Positions 8,454 to 19,067 of a stretch of 64,000 nucleotides of DNA are shown in pieces. The stretch's first letter is position 1, and each line of letters starts with the position of its first letter. The DNA is taken from positions 62,001-126,000 of the forward strand of contig NZ_JABBGG010000005.1 of assembly GCF_012927275.1 (NCBI RefSeq). Direction: 5' to 3'. The notes under the pieces are model-generated. The model made no database searches. It saw only the letters and a list, made by a program, of their open reading frames with translations, and was not told where the DNA came from. Position numbers and translations under genes: made by a program. This DNA is from Massilia polaris. Lineage in GTDB: Bacteria > Pseudomonadota > Gammaproteobacteria > Burkholderiales > Burkholderiaceae_D.

Positions 8454-9740
8454 ATGTTCACCAAATCGACAGTACCCGCAATGCGCACCCTGCTTGCCGC
8501 AGCAGCCCTTGTTGGCGCCGCGTGCGCCCTCCCGGCGACGGCTTCGGCGGCGCCCGAAGACACCGCGATCCGCCCTTTCCGCATCCACGTTTCTGACGCC
8601 GCCATTAGCGAACTGCGCCAGCGCGTGCAAGCGACGCGATGGCCCGCGCGCGAGACCGTGAACGACCAGTCGCAGGGCGTGCAACTGGAGCGCATCCAGT
8701 CGCTGGTACGGTACTGGGGCACTGGGTACGACTGGCGCAAGGTCGAGGCCAAGCTGAATGCCTTGCCGCAGTTCACCACCAAAATCGACGGGATCGATAT
8801 TCAGTTCGTGCACGTGCGCTCGCGTCATCCGAACGCCTTGCCGCTGGTGATCACCCACGGCTGGCCCGGTTCGGTGATGGAACTGCTCAAAGTGGTCGGT
8901 CCGCTCACCGATCCGACTGTGTATGGCGGCAAGGCCGAGGATGCGTTCGACCTGGTGATCCCTTCGATGCCGGGCTACGGCTTTTCGGGCAAACCGACCG
9001 GCCCCGGCTGGGGCGCGGAACGCATCGGCAGCGCCTGGGACGTGCTAATGAAGCGCCTGGGCTACACGACCTATGTGTCGCAAGGCGGCGACTGGGGCTC
9101 GGTGGTCGCCGACGCAATGGGCCGACAGGCCCCGGCAGGCCTGTTGGGTATCCACGTGAACATGCCGGCGACTGTGCCGGCAGAGGTCGCAACGGCGCTG
9201 GCGCACGGCGCCCCGGCACCGGCCGGCCTGACCGCCGTCGAAAAGGCGGCGTTCGAATCGCTCAACAAGCTTTACACCAAGGGCGCCGGCTATGCGGCGC
9301 TGATGGTGACTCGTCCGCAAACGCTGGGCTACGGCCTGACCGATTCGCCCGTCGGCCTGGCGGCCTTTTTCTACGACAAGTTCACCGAGTGGACCTACAG
9401 CGGCGGCAATGCCGAGAAGGCGCTGACCAAGGACGAGATGCTCGACGATATTTCGCTGTACTGGTTCACCAATAGCGCCGTGTCGTCGGCCCAGCTGTAC
9501 TGGGAGAACAACAACAACAACTTCAATGCGGCCGAGCAGAAGACGGCGCAGATCAAGGTGCCCGTCGCCATCACCGTCTTCCCTGGCGAGATCTACCGTG
9601 CGCCGCGCAGCTGGGCCGAACGCGCGTATCCGAAGCTGACCTACTTTAACGAAGTCGACAAGGGCGGCCACTTCGCTTCGTGGGAGCAGCCGCAGCTGTT
9701 CAGCGAGGAGCTGCGCGCCGCGTTCAGGTCGCTGCGCTAG
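8454..9740 (+). CDS. Secreted epoxide hydrolase (EHN plus alpha/beta hydrolase)
   Basis: A 428-residue protein with a signal peptide (cleavage near ATASA-AP, residues 28-34). An epoxide hydrolase N-terminal domain (RPFRIHVSDAAISELRQRV, residues 40-145) is followed by an alpha/beta hydrolase fold. Key elements: oxyanion motif HGWPGS (135-140), nucleophile Asp213 in GGDWGS and catalytic His406 in GGHFASWEQP. It would convert an epoxide to a diol, here outside the cytoplasm. The signal peptide is a feature of a subset of this family. Probably co-transcribed with the upstream SDR. The ribosome site (GAAAGAAAT) is weak; an alternative ATG lies 27 bases downstream, still before the hydrophobic core. 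Confidence 0.92.
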   Translation: MFTKSTVPAMRTLLAAAALVGAACALPATASAAPEDTAIRPFRIHVSDAAISELRQRVQATRWPARETVNDQSQGVQLERIQSLVRYWGTGYDWRKVEAKLNALPQFTTKIDGIDIQFVHVRSRHPNALPLVITHGWPGSVMELLKVVGPLTDPTVYGGKAEDAFDLVIPSMPGYGFSGKPTGPGWGAERIGSAWDVLMKRLGYTTYVSQGGDWGSVVADAMGRQAPAGLLGIHVNMPATVPAEVATALAHGAPAPAGLTAVEKAAFESLNKLYTKGAGYAALMVTRPQTLGYGLTDSPVGLAAFFYDKFTEWTYSGGNAEKALTKDEMLDDISLYWFTNSAVSSAQLYWENNNNNFNAAEQKTAQIKVPVAITVFPGEIYRAPRSWAERAYPKLTYFNEVDKGGHFASWEQPQLFSEELRAAFRSLR

Positions 9741-9776
9741 TCATCGGCGCCGAGCCGCACCTTCAACTGCCCCCTA

Positions 9777-9806
9777 GATGTTGGCCGGACTAGTCCGGCC
9801 AACATC
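9777..9806. repeat. Perfect 30-bp palindrome
   Basis: GATGTTGGCCGGACT followed directly by its exact reverse complement, without a loop. There is no T-run after it. It sits 36 bases after the epoxide hydrolase stop and just before a truncated hydrolase remnant, so it may end transcription or mark a deletion or recombination join. Confidence 0.7.
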
Positions 9807-9811
9807 GCTCA

Positions 9812-10312
9812 GGCTTGGTCAATCGATTAATCCTGGCCGGCACCGGACCAAAGGGCGGGCAAGGCATTGCCGACATCCGCACACCATTGACGGCATCTGC
9901 GGCAATGGGCCTGGACGAACGAAAGCTGTACCTGTTCTACACTGCGTCCGCCGCCAGCCGTGCCCTCGGGCAGCGGTCCCTGGACCGGATTCATCATCGC
10001 ACCCTTAATCGCGACAAGGAAGTCGGCGCCGGCGCGATCCAGGGGCAGTTGAACGCGATCCTGAATTGGGGGCAAGCCCACAGGCGCTGAACAGGCTCAG
10101 GTCCGTCACCCACCCGGTGCTGATCGTCAATGGCAGCAACGATATAGTCGTCCCAACGATCAATTCCTAGGTAATGTTTGCGACTTTACCGAATGCAAAA
10201 CTCAGCCTCTACCCGGATGCCGGGCATGGCGCGATTTATCAGCACTCGGGCTTGTTCCTGAACGAGGCGATCCCATTCTTGCAAGGGAAGGGAAGCAAGG
10301 GCAGGCGCGCGG
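9812..10312 (+). pseudogene. Decayed alpha/beta hydrolase
   Basis: Remnant of a non-heme-peroxidase-like alpha/beta hydrolase. The start of the gene is missing: homology begins at LVNRLILAGTGPKGGQGI, mid-protein. The first frame (9812-10090) runs into a stop at WGQAHRR, but the next frame continues with NRLRSVTHPVLIVNGSND and then meets an in-frame TAG (about 10168) after VVPTINS. The frame resumes as VMFATLPNAKLSLYPDAGHGAIYQHS, carrying the catalytic His of the family. Thus there is at least one 5' deletion, one frameshift and one nonsense change. No function is expected. Confidence 0.85.
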
Positions 10313-10395
10313 CTTTTCAGCCGCTACGCATGCCGCGGGCTACAGCCATACGGCTCATGTTGCTCTGACTGCAGGTGAAGGTTTTGTCAGGCGGC

Positions 10396-10968
10396 TTAGT
10401 TATTCTTCAGCGCTTCCACTTCGATCTGCAGCTTCACTTCCGGCGCGAAACTCGGGGTGGCGTAGTTGATGCCGAAGTCGGTGCGCTTGAACGCGGCCGA
10501 TGCGTCGGCGCCGCACTTCTCGCGCTTGGTCATGCCGTCGGTGATGCACTTGAACTTGTTGATGGCAAGGGTCACCGGTTTGGTGACGCCGTGCAGGGTC
10601 AGTTCGCCCTCGACCGATACCGGGGTGTCGCCGTTGAACTTGATCGACTTGCCGATGTAGCGCGCTTCAGGGAACTTCTCGACGTCGAACATGTCGGCGT
10701 TTTTCGCGTGCGCGTTCAGCTTGTCATGGCCGAAGTCGATGCTGGACGCGTCGATGATGATTTCCATCGAGCCAGTCTTGGCTGCGCGGTCGAGCACGAT
10801 GCTGCCCTTGGTCGCGTTGAACTTGCCGCGCAGCACGGAGATGCCCATGTGGTCAGCCTCGAAGCTTGGGTAGGTGTGGCCCGGATCGATGGTGTAGGTG
10901 TCGGCGGCGAAGGCGATGCTGGCGGCGCCAGCGGTAGCGAGTGCAACGACCAAGTGCTTGAATTTCAT
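10396..10968 (-). CDS. YceI-family periplasmic protein
   Basis: A 190-residue protein with a signal peptide (cleaved near AFA-AD, residue 21) and the lipocalin-like YceI beta-barrel (TYTIDPGHTYPSFEADHMG near residue 24; FPEARYIGKSIKF; ELTLHGVTKPVTL). YceI proteins bind long isoprenoid chains such as ubiquinone in the periplasm. It is the last of three genes in a minus-strand operon with a second YceI protein and a cytochrome b561, an arrangement that suggests periplasmic quinone handling or electron transfer. Two Cys residues (KCITDG and KCGAD) may form a disulfide. Ribosome site AAGGAAT. Confidence 0.95.
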   Translation of the reverse strand: MKFKHLVVALATAGAASIAFAADTYTIDPGHTYPSFEADHMGISVLRGKFNATKGSIVLDRAAKTGSMEIIIDASSIDFGHDKLNAHAKNADMFDVEKFPEARYIGKSIKFNGDTPVSVEGELTLHGVTKPVTLAINKFKCITDGMTKREKCGADASAAFKRTDFGINYATPSFAPEVKLQIEVEALKNN

Positions 10969-10995
10969 ATGCTATTCCTTTTGATGGAGAAAAAA

Positions 10996-11550
10996 TTACT
11001 GGCCCGCTAAGACGCGGAACCGGATCACAACCTCGTCGGCAACCATGCTCGTGTCCTTCCACTCGCCGTCGCCAATATTGTAGGCAAGCCGCCCGATCGG
11101 CAGCGCACCCTCGAACAATTGTTTGCCGGCGTCAAGCCGCACGGTCAGCGGGAAGCTGACGTTGGCCGATTTGCCCTTGATGGTCAGCTTGCCGGTCACG
11201 GTCAGCTTGCCCGGTCCGGCCGGCTTGATCGAGGACGAGACGAAGCTCGCCTTCGGGAACTGGGCTGAATTGAACCAATCCTTCTTGGCCACTTCATTGT
11301 TCATGTCCGGGTCGCCCAGGTCGAGGCTGGCGGTGTCGATGTCGACGCTGGCGCGGGCCGCTTCCGGCTTGGCAGGGTCGTAATCGAGCTGCGCGGAAAA
11401 CTTGCGGAACTTCGCTTCGACCGGCACGTTCATCTGCTTGAAGGTGGCGGTAATCGCGCTTTTCGCGGTGTCGGTTTTCAAGGGCGCGGCGCTGGCCGCC
11501 AGCGCCACCGCCAGAAGCGAGGCCAGTAATGGGCCACGGGTCAGGGTCAT
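10996..11550 (-). CDS. Second YceI-family periplasmic protein
   Basis: A 184-residue paralogue with a signal peptide (ALAASA-AP). It keeps the YceI core (ITATFKQMNVPVEAKFRKFSAQLDYD, FPKASFVSSSIKP, KLTIKGKSANVSFPL) but is only distantly similar to its neighbour and lacks the two Cys residues. It lies 27 bases upstream of the other yceI-like gene and 22 bases downstream of the cytochrome b561 gene, so the three are very likely co-transcribed. The pair resembles the YceI plus b561 sets found in many proteobacteria; distinct ligands are possible. Confidence 0.93.
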   Translation of the reverse strand: MTLTRGPLLASLLAVALAASAAPLKTDTAKSAITATFKQMNVPVEAKFRKFSAQLDYDPAKPEAARASVDIDTASLDLGDPDMNNEVAKKDWFNSAQFPKASFVSSSIKPAGPGKLTVTGKLTIKGKSANVSFPLTVRLDAGKQLFEGALPIGRLAYNIGDGEWKDTSMVADEVVIRFRVLAGQ

Positions 11551-11572
11551 CAGGTTCTCCTAGTTTGAAAAT

Positions 11573-12127
11573 TCAGGGCAGCATGCGGCGCAGGACGCCG
11601 TCGCGGTCGACAAGCTGGTGCTTCAGCGCGCCCGCCACGTGGATGCCGACCGAACCAGCCAGCAGCATGTTGAGCCAGAAGTGCACCGCCTTGAGGACCG
11701 GCTTGAGTTCGGTACTGGCTTTGAACAGCACCGGCAGCTCGAACAGGCCGAGGTAGACGACCGGCACGCCGGACGCCAGGCTGTAGAAGTAGCCCGACAG
11801 CGGCACCGCGAAAATCAGCACGTACAGAAGGAAATGCAGGCCGTTCGCGGCGCTTTGCTGCCAGCGCGCCATGCTGGCGGGGTAGGCGGGGCTTGGATGG
11901 AACAGGCGCCACAGCACGCGCAGCACGGCCAGCAGCAGCACAGTGACGCCGAGCCACTTGTGCCAGGAAAAATAGCGCAGCTTGGTCGGCGTCAGGCCGG
12001 GGATGTCGGTCATCACCAGGCCCAGCGTGAAGGCGGCCACGACCAGCAGGGCGATGAGCCAGTGAAATAGCATGGCGGTGTAGGTGTAGCGTTGCTGCAT
12101 AGGCCGGGTTGGGTTGGTCGTACTCAT
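11573..12127 (-). CDS. Cytochrome b561 (di-heme membrane protein)
   Basis: A 184-residue inner-membrane protein with four hydrophobic helices. His residues suited to two b-type hemes are seen in MLFHWLIALL, FSWHKWLGV, HFWLNMLL and IHVAGALKHQLV. This matches the bacterial CybB family, which passes electrons between quinol and periplasmic acceptors (or superoxide). It is first in the operon with two YceI proteins that may carry quinone. The start at 12127 is the first ATG; the ribosome site is poor, and an alternative ATG nine codons later is also weak. Confidence 0.93.
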   Translation of the reverse strand: MSTTNPTRPMQQRYTYTAMLFHWLIALLVVAAFTLGLVMTDIPGLTPTKLRYFSWHKWLGVTVLLLAVLRVLWRLFHPSPAYPASMARWQQSAANGLHFLLYVLIFAVPLSGYFYSLASGVPVVYLGLFELPVLFKASTELKPVLKAVHFWLNMLLAGSVGIHVAGALKHQLVDRDGVLRRMLP

Positions 12128-12327
12128 TAGAACAAATATAGCAGATAAAAAGATTTGACGTTTAAACGCCTCATTTTGATGGCATTACGCTATCACGGCG
12201 GCACTCATTCGTACGGAACGGCCAGGCGCGGACTGTAAAATAAATGTGTTGCCTTCCATTATGGTGAATAATGGCTTAAGGCAACTTTCACTACCAATCA
12301 CGATCGCCGGGGAACCAGGGGGAGATT

Positions 12328-14298
12328 ATGGAGTTTGTCCACCATCCGCACGCCGTCGCTTTGATTCGCACGTCCCGCCGCGCCTTTCTCGCGCCGCTGG
12401 CGTCGCTGCTGCTGGCCGCGCCGGTCCACGCCGAGTACGCCGACGTCCGCGACATGGCGGACCTGTCGATCGAAGAATTGGCCAGCATCCAGATCACCTC
12501 GGTATCGAAAAAGCCGGAGCCGCTCGGCAGCGCCGCCGCCTCGGTGTTCGTCATTACTGCCGACGACCTCCGCCGCTCCGGCGCCCACAGCGTGCCGGAA
12601 GCGCTGCGGCTGGCGCCCAACCTGCACGTCGCACAATCCAACATGGCCGGCTATGCCATCACCGCGCGCGGCCTGAACGGCAGCAATAACAGCGCGCCCA
12701 ACAAGCTGCTGGTGCTGATCGACGGCCGTTCGGTCTATTCCCCATTCTTTTCGGGCGTATTCTGGGACGCTCAGGACCTGATGCTCGACGATGTCGAACG
12801 CATCGAAGTCGTCAGCGGCCCGGGCGGCACGCTGTGGGGCGTGAACGCCGTCAACGGCGTCATCAACATCATCACGCGCACCGCCGCCAGCACGGCGGGC
12901 AGCCTGACCACGCTGGAAGCGGGCACCCGCGGCGCGGAAGTCGCCTTCCGCCAGGGCGGCGCCACCGCGCACGGCGGCTGGCGGGTCTACGGCAAGCACC
13001 TTGAACGCAGCCATACCGAGATGGCCAGCGGCGCGCGGGTCAACGATGCGCGCCACCAGTCGCAGGTCGGGTTCCGCGCCGACTGGAACCTCGACGCCGA
13101 CCGCTTCACCGTCAACGGCAACGCCTACCAGGGCGCCGCCCAGCAGCCCGAGCCGGGCCTGATTTCGGTCACCGGCACTTCGCTCAAGCTTGGAACGGTC
13201 GCCACCTCGGGCGTCAACCTCACCGGCAGCTGGATGCACCGGCTCGCCGATGGCGGCAGCCTCAGTCTCCAGGCCTATCTCGACCATACCAAGCGCACGG
13301 TGCCGCCGACGTTCGCCGAGCTGCTCAATATCGCCGACGTCCAGTTCCAGCACTCGCTGCGCCCGATGGGGCAGCACCGCATCGCCTGGGGCGCGAACTA
13401 CCGCCATTCGTGGGACAACGTCACCAACAGCGGCACGATCGCCTTCCTGCCTCCTGAGGTCGAGCAGGACTGGGCCAGCCTGTTCGCGCGGGACGAGATC
13501 GGCCTGCGCGACGACCTGCGCCTGACCATCGGCGCGCGGATCGAGCGCAACGACTACACCGGCAACGAGTTCCTGCCGACGATGCGCCTGTCATGGCAGG
13601 CCGCGCCGGCGCACTCGTTCTGGGCGGCTGCGTCGCGCACGGTGCGCGCGCCGTCGCGGCTCGATGCCGACGCGTATATCCCGGGCCGTCCGCCTTACCT
13701 GCTGCGCGGCGGACTGCGCGTGCGTTCCGAGGTGGCGAAGGTGTTCGAACTGGGCTACCGCGGACAGCCGCTGCCGGGCCTCTCGTATTCGGCCACGCTT
13801 TTCCACAATGATTACGACCACCTGCGCACCCAGGAAATCGACCCGGGCTACACGTACATCACGTTCGACAGCCTGATGGAAGGCAAGGCGAACGGCATCG
13901 AGATGTGGGGCAGCTACCAGGCCACGCCGGCATGGCGCCTGAGTGCGGGGCTGACGGCGCTACACCAAAGCATGCAGCTCAAGCCGGGCAGCAATGACCT
14001 GGCAGGACCGGGAACGGCGGGCAAGGACCCGTCTCACACCGTGCAACTGCGCTCGACCCACATCCTCGCGCGCGGCAAGGAGCTGGAAGTGGCGGTGCGC
14101 AAGGTGGCGGCGCTGGAGAATCCGGCGGTACCAGGCTACACGGCAGTCGACGCGCGCTTTGGGTGGCAGGTGAATCCGGAGTTCGAGGTGTCGGTGACGG
14201 CGCAGAACATCAATGGCGATCACGCGGAATATGGGCCGATCGCGACGCGTTCGGAGATTCCGAGGTCGGTGGCGGTCAGGCTGGTGTGGGGAATTTAG
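12328..14298 (+). CDS. TonB-dependent outer-membrane receptor
   Basis: A 656-residue outer-membrane receptor. A signal peptide (residues 1-35, ending VHAEY) is followed by a segment MADLSIEELASIQITSVSKK, a plug domain (SVFVITADDLRRSGAHSVPEALRLAPNL, IDGRSVYSPFFSG, RIEVVSGPGGTLWGVNAVNGVINI, up to about residue 190), and a 22-strand-type barrel ending in an aromatic-rich tail (VRLVWGI). It imports a large ligand using TonB-ExbBD energy; the substrate (siderophore, cobalamin or other) cannot be told. The start has GGGGGAG upstream. It is a monocistronic unit with a terminator right after; no Fur-type box is obvious before it. Confidence 0.93.
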   Translation: MEFVHHPHAVALIRTSRRAFLAPLASLLLAAPVHAEYADVRDMADLSIEELASIQITSVSKKPEPLGSAAASVFVITADDLRRSGAHSVPEALRLAPNLHVAQSNMAGYAITARGLNGSNNSAPNKLLVLIDGRSVYSPFFSGVFWDAQDLMLDDVERIEVVSGPGGTLWGVNAVNGVINIITRTAASTAGSLTTLEAGTRGAEVAFRQGGATAHGGWRVYGKHLERSHTEMASGARVNDARHQSQVGFRADWNLDADRFTVNGNAYQGAAQQPEPGLISVTGTSLKLGTVATSGVNLTGSWMHRLADGGSLSLQAYLDHTKRTVPPTFAELLNIADVQFQHSLRPMGQHRIAWGANYRHSWDNVTNSGTIAFLPPEVEQDWASLFARDEIGLRDDLRLTIGARIERNDYTGNEFLPTMRLSWQAAPAHSFWAAASRTVRAPSRLDADAYIPGRPPYLLRGGLRVRSEVAKVFELGYRGQPLPGLSYSATLFHNDYDHLRTQEIDPGYTYITFDSLMEGKANGIEMWGSYQATPAWRLSAGLTALHQSMQLKPGSNDLAGPGTAGKDPSHTVQLRSTHILARGKELEVAVRKVAALENPAVPGYTAVDARFGWQVNPEFEVSVTAQNINGDHAEYGPIATRSEIPRSVAVRLVWGI

Positions 14299-14305
14299 AC
14301 GAATT

Positions 14306-14343
14306 CGGCGGATAACGCGCTTCGCGTCATCCGCCGTTTTTTT
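14306..14343 (+). terminator. Rho-independent terminator after the TonB-dependent receptor
   Basis: CGGCGGAT and ATCCGCCG, extended inward by ACGCG/CGCGT with one mismatched pair, close a 3-base loop and are followed by seven T. It ends just before the stop of purB, which is convergent. Confidence 0.9.
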
Positions 14344-14344
14344 C

Positions 14345-16474
<2,130 letters not shown>

Positions 16475-16475
<1 letters not shown>

Positions 16476-17398
16476 TGACCACGGTCGTATTCGGCGAAGC
16501 GCTGGTCGACGATTTCGGCGGCGACCAGCAGGTCGGCGGCGCGCCGTTCAATGTGGCGCGCCACCTGGCCGCCTTCATGGCGCCGCAACTGATGGTCACG
16601 CGCGTCGGCGCCGACCGCAACGGCAACCTGGTGCGCGCCGAGTTCGAACGCTTCGCCATGTCCGCACGCGGCCTGCAGCTCGATCCGATGGAAGAAACCG
16701 GCCGCGTCATCGTCGAACGCAGCGGCGATACCCATCGTTTCATCATCCTGCCCCGCCAGGCCTACGACTTCATCGACACCGATGCGGCGCTTGCCGCCGT
16801 GCGCGAAGTCGATCCGCTGACGGTCTGTTTCGGCACGCTGGCCCAGCGCGGCGAGCGTTCGCGCGAGGCGCTGTTCGCGCTGCTCGGCGCCTCCACCGCC
16901 ACCCGTTTCCTCGACCTGAACCTGCGCACTGGCCAGTGCGACAACGACTGCCTCGACCGCTCGCTGTCCGCGGCCGACATCGTCAAGGTCAATGAAGAAG
17001 AACTGCAAACGCTGTTCCGCGAGTTCCTTGGCATCGACGAGCCGGCCGACGCGATGACGGCCGAAGCCGTGCACGTCGCGTGTGCGGCGCTGGTCAAAAA
17101 ATTCAGGCTGGAGGCATTGCTGGTCACGCTGGGCCATCGCGGCTCGGTGTATTTCGGCGCGGGCGGAACGATGATCGCCAACCGCGACACGCCGGCGCCG
17201 CCCTACGTGATCGACACGGTCGGTGCGGGCGACGCCTTCTCGGCGATTTTCCTGCTGGGCCGCGCGCTCGGCTGGCCGCTGGCGCAAACCCTTGCGCGCG
17301 CCAACGAGTTCGCCGGCGCGGTGTGCGCGATACCGGGTGCGGTACCGCGCGACATGGACTTCTACGACAAGTGGGAGGCGCGCTGGCGCGCCGCCTGA
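16475..17398 (+). CDS. PfkB-family carbohydrate kinase
   Basis: A 307-residue sugar or nucleoside kinase. The N-terminus FGEALVDDFGGDQQVGGAPFNVARHLAAF is the PfkB substrate-binding start; DTVGAGDAFSAIF near residues 247-258 is the C-terminal signature with the anion hole GAGD and catalytic Asp253. The sequence is nearest to fructokinase-like members, but the substrate is not proven. The ATG overlaps the stop of the GST gene. It ends one base before the stop of the convergent bacterioferritin gene, leaving no room for a terminator between them. Confidence 0.9.
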
Positions 17399-17869
17399 TT
17401 ACTCCGCCATCTGGCTTTGCAGGTAGTTCTGGATGCCGATCTTGGTGATCAGGTCCAGCTGCGTTTCGAGCCACTCGATATGTTCTTCGGTGTCCTCGAG
17501 GATCTGCAGGAACAGATCGCGCGATACGTAATCGGCCGCCTTTTCGCTTTCCGCGATGCCTTCCTTGACCGTGACCTGGGCGGCTTTCTCGAGCTGCAGG
17601 TCGGCTTCGAGCATTTCCTGGGTCGACTCGCCGATCAGCAGCTTGTGCAGCGCCTGCAGGTTCGGCAGGCCGTCGAGCATCAGGATGCGGTCGATCAGCT
17701 TGTCCGCATGCTTCATTTCGCCGATCGACTCGTCGTATTCCTTCTTGCCGAGCTTTTCGAAGCCCCAGTGGCGGTACATGCGCGCGTGCAGGAAATACTG
17801 GTTGACGGCAGTCAGCTCATTGGTGAGCTGCGCGTTGAGCAGACGGATGATGTTCGGATCGCCCTTCAT
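17399..17869 (-). CDS. bfr: Bacterioferritin
   Basis: A 156-residue iron-storage subunit, full length by comparison with E. coli Bfr (158). Heme-ligating Met52 (GEMKHADKLIDRIL) and ferroxidase ligands Glu18, Glu51, His54, Glu94 and His130 are present. The position matching E. coli Glu127 reads Thr, with Glu at 128 and 129 (EDTEEH); this DTEEH form occurs in other bacterioferritins as far as I recall. It lies near bfd, whose product releases the stored iron, with a TonB-like gene between, and close to feoAB. It would take up Fe(II) delivered by FeoB. Confidence 0.97.
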   Translation of the reverse strand: MKGDPNIIRLLNAQLTNELTAVNQYFLHARMYRHWGFEKLGKKEYDESIGEMKHADKLIDRILMLDGLPNLQALHKLLIGESTQEMLEADLQLEKAAQVTVKEGIAESEKAADYVSRDLFLQILEDTEEHIEWLETQLDLITKIGIQNYLQSQMAE

Positions 17870-17941
17870 GGGATGCTTTCGAAAGTGGTAGGGATGCCAC
17901 CATCATAGCAAACTGATACGGGCGCGGCAAAAGGCGCGTGC

Positions 17942-18532
17942 TCAGCCGAGCTGGAAATTGAGCGGGACGATCACAAACACGGCCACCGGGCGGCCATCTT
18001 CGACATGCGGTTTGAACAGCGCGCGCAGGGCAGCCTGGCGGCCGGCCTCGTCGAGGCGCGACGATCCGGAAGAATGTTGCACCAGCACCTGGTCGGGCTG
18101 GCCTTTCTCATTGACGAGCACGCGCAGCACGACCTTGCCCTGCTCGCCCATGCGGCGCGACTGCGAGGGGTAGACCGGCTGCGGCGCCTGGATATATTCG
18201 ACGCCGCTGGAAATTGTTTTCGGCCCGCCAGGCTGCGGTGGCGCCGGTACGCTGGCGACCGCGACACGCGGCGACTCGGCAGGCGCGCTCGGCGGCGGGG
18301 CGGGAGGGGCAGGGGCCGGCGGTTCAGGCTCCGGCGCAACGAAGATGACGTCCACCATCTGGGGCAGGGCCACTTCGGCGACACGGGCCAGCAGGCCGGT
18401 CGAGATCACATAGAACAGCAGCGCATGGGCGGCGATGACAACCGCGACCGGCCCGAACCTGGTGCGGATTCGCCCAACCAGCGCGGCGATGGCGCTGAAG
18501 CCGGGGCCGCTCGGCCAGGCCGTTGCGCTCAT
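17942..18532 (-). CDS. TonB-like energy transducer
   Basis: A 196-residue protein with one N-terminal membrane helix (FGPVAVVIAAHALLFYVIST, residues 26-47), a Pro-rich spacer (EPEPPAPAPPAPPPSAPAES, about residues 71-90) and a TonB C-terminal domain (PVYPSQSRRMGEQGKVVLRVLVNEKGQ to the end). It couples the proton-motive complex ExbB-ExbD to outer-membrane receptors. Start at 18532 gives the normal short cytoplasmic end; the frame is open upstream through the bfd region, but that part is not TonB-like. It follows bfd after 7 bases, so iron control through the Fur box at 18803 probably extends to it. The matching exbB/exbD pair at 59.8-60.9 kb lacks its own tonB. Confidence 0.92.
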   Translation of the reverse strand: MSATAWPSGPGFSAIAALVGRIRTRFGPVAVVIAAHALLFYVISTGLLARVAEVALPQMVDVIFVAPEPEPPAPAPPAPPPSAPAESPRVAVASVPAPPQPGGPKTISSGVEYIQAPQPVYPSQSRRMGEQGKVVLRVLVNEKGQPDQVLVQHSSGSSRLDEAGRQAALRALFKPHVEDGRPVAVFVIVPLNFQLG

Positions 18533-18539
18533 GGCGCTG

Positions 18540-18752
18540 TCACGCGGCCTGGGTGGCGCGGAACGACAGTTCGGTGATGCGGGTGGTGCTTTCGACGTGC
18601 GCGTCGAGGACTTCTTCGGCATAGCTTTCGCACTTGCCGCAGCAGGTGGCGACGCCGAGGTTTTCGCGCAGCTCGGCCATGGACGACAGGCCAAGGTCGA
18701 CCGCCTGGCGGATTTCGCGGTCGGAGATGTTGTTGCAGACGCAGACGATCAT
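18540..18752 (-). CDS. bfd: Bacterioferritin-associated ferredoxin
   Basis: A 70-residue [2Fe-2S] protein with the Bfd ligand pattern: Cys4 and Cys6 (CVC) and Cys38 and Cys41 (CGKC). Bfd reduces the heme of bacterioferritin to release stored iron when iron is scarce. A perfect 19-bp Fur-type palindrome lies 50 bases upstream of the start, consistent with repression under iron-replete conditions. It heads a minus-strand unit with the TonB-like gene and perhaps bfr. Confidence 0.96.
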   Translation of the reverse strand: MIVCVCNNISDREIRQAVDLGLSSMAELRENLGVATCCGKCESYAEEVLDAHVESTTRITELSFRATQAA

Positions 18753-18802
18753 GAAATTACCCTGTCCTGTGTGAAGAAGCCGACAATATTGTCGTTTTCT
18801 CT

Positions 18803-18821
18803 AATGCGAATCATTCGCATT
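18803..18821. promoter_or_regulatory. Fur box upstream of bfd
   Basis: AATGCGAATCATTCGCATT is a perfect 9-1-9 palindrome that fits the Fur consensus built on NATNATNATNATNAT-type spacing. It lies 50 bases before the bfd start. The fur gene itself is at 57.85 kb in this window. Confidence 0.8.
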
Positions 18822-18917
18822 ACGGTTCGTATTCTGCCCCCGTTTTGAAAGCGATGCAAGCGATTTTGTTGGGTAAACCCTGCTGACTGAACGTTTTTTG
18901 GTGCTCGACAGTCCTGC

Positions 18918-18938
18918 AAATGGTAATAATTCGCATTT
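18918..18938. promoter_or_regulatory. Fur box upstream of feoA
   Basis: AAATGGTAAT-A-ATTCGCATTT is an imperfect palindrome (8 of 10 paired positions) sharing the ATTCGCATT half-site with the box at 18803. It lies about 130 bases before feoA. Confidence 0.65.
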
Positions 18939-18972
18939 AGGTTTATGATGTAGGGGTGCGACAAGGCCGTTC

Positions 18973-19046
18973 GCCCCTCGCCGGGCGCCCTCGCCGGTAT
19001 GCCCCTCGCCGGGCGCCCTCGCCGGTATGCCCCTCGCCGGGCGCCC
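18973..19046 (+). repeat. 28-bp tandem repeat in the feoA leader
   Basis: Two complete 28-bp units (18973-19000 and 19001-19028, each starting GCCCCTCGCCGGG and ending CGCCGGTAT) and a third of 18 bases are exact copies. They lie between the Fur box and the feoA ribosome site and could form alternative GC-rich hairpins in the leader RNA. Unit number may vary by slippage. There is no spacer structure, so it is not a CRISPR. Confidence 0.92.
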
Positions 19047-19067
19047 CCAACCTGAAAGAAGCGACAC

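Noticed and set aside
18973-19046. Possible CRISPR-like repeats
   Set aside because: The 28-bp units are directly joined with no spacers, so this is a simple tandem repeat. No CRISPR array or cas gene is present in the window.
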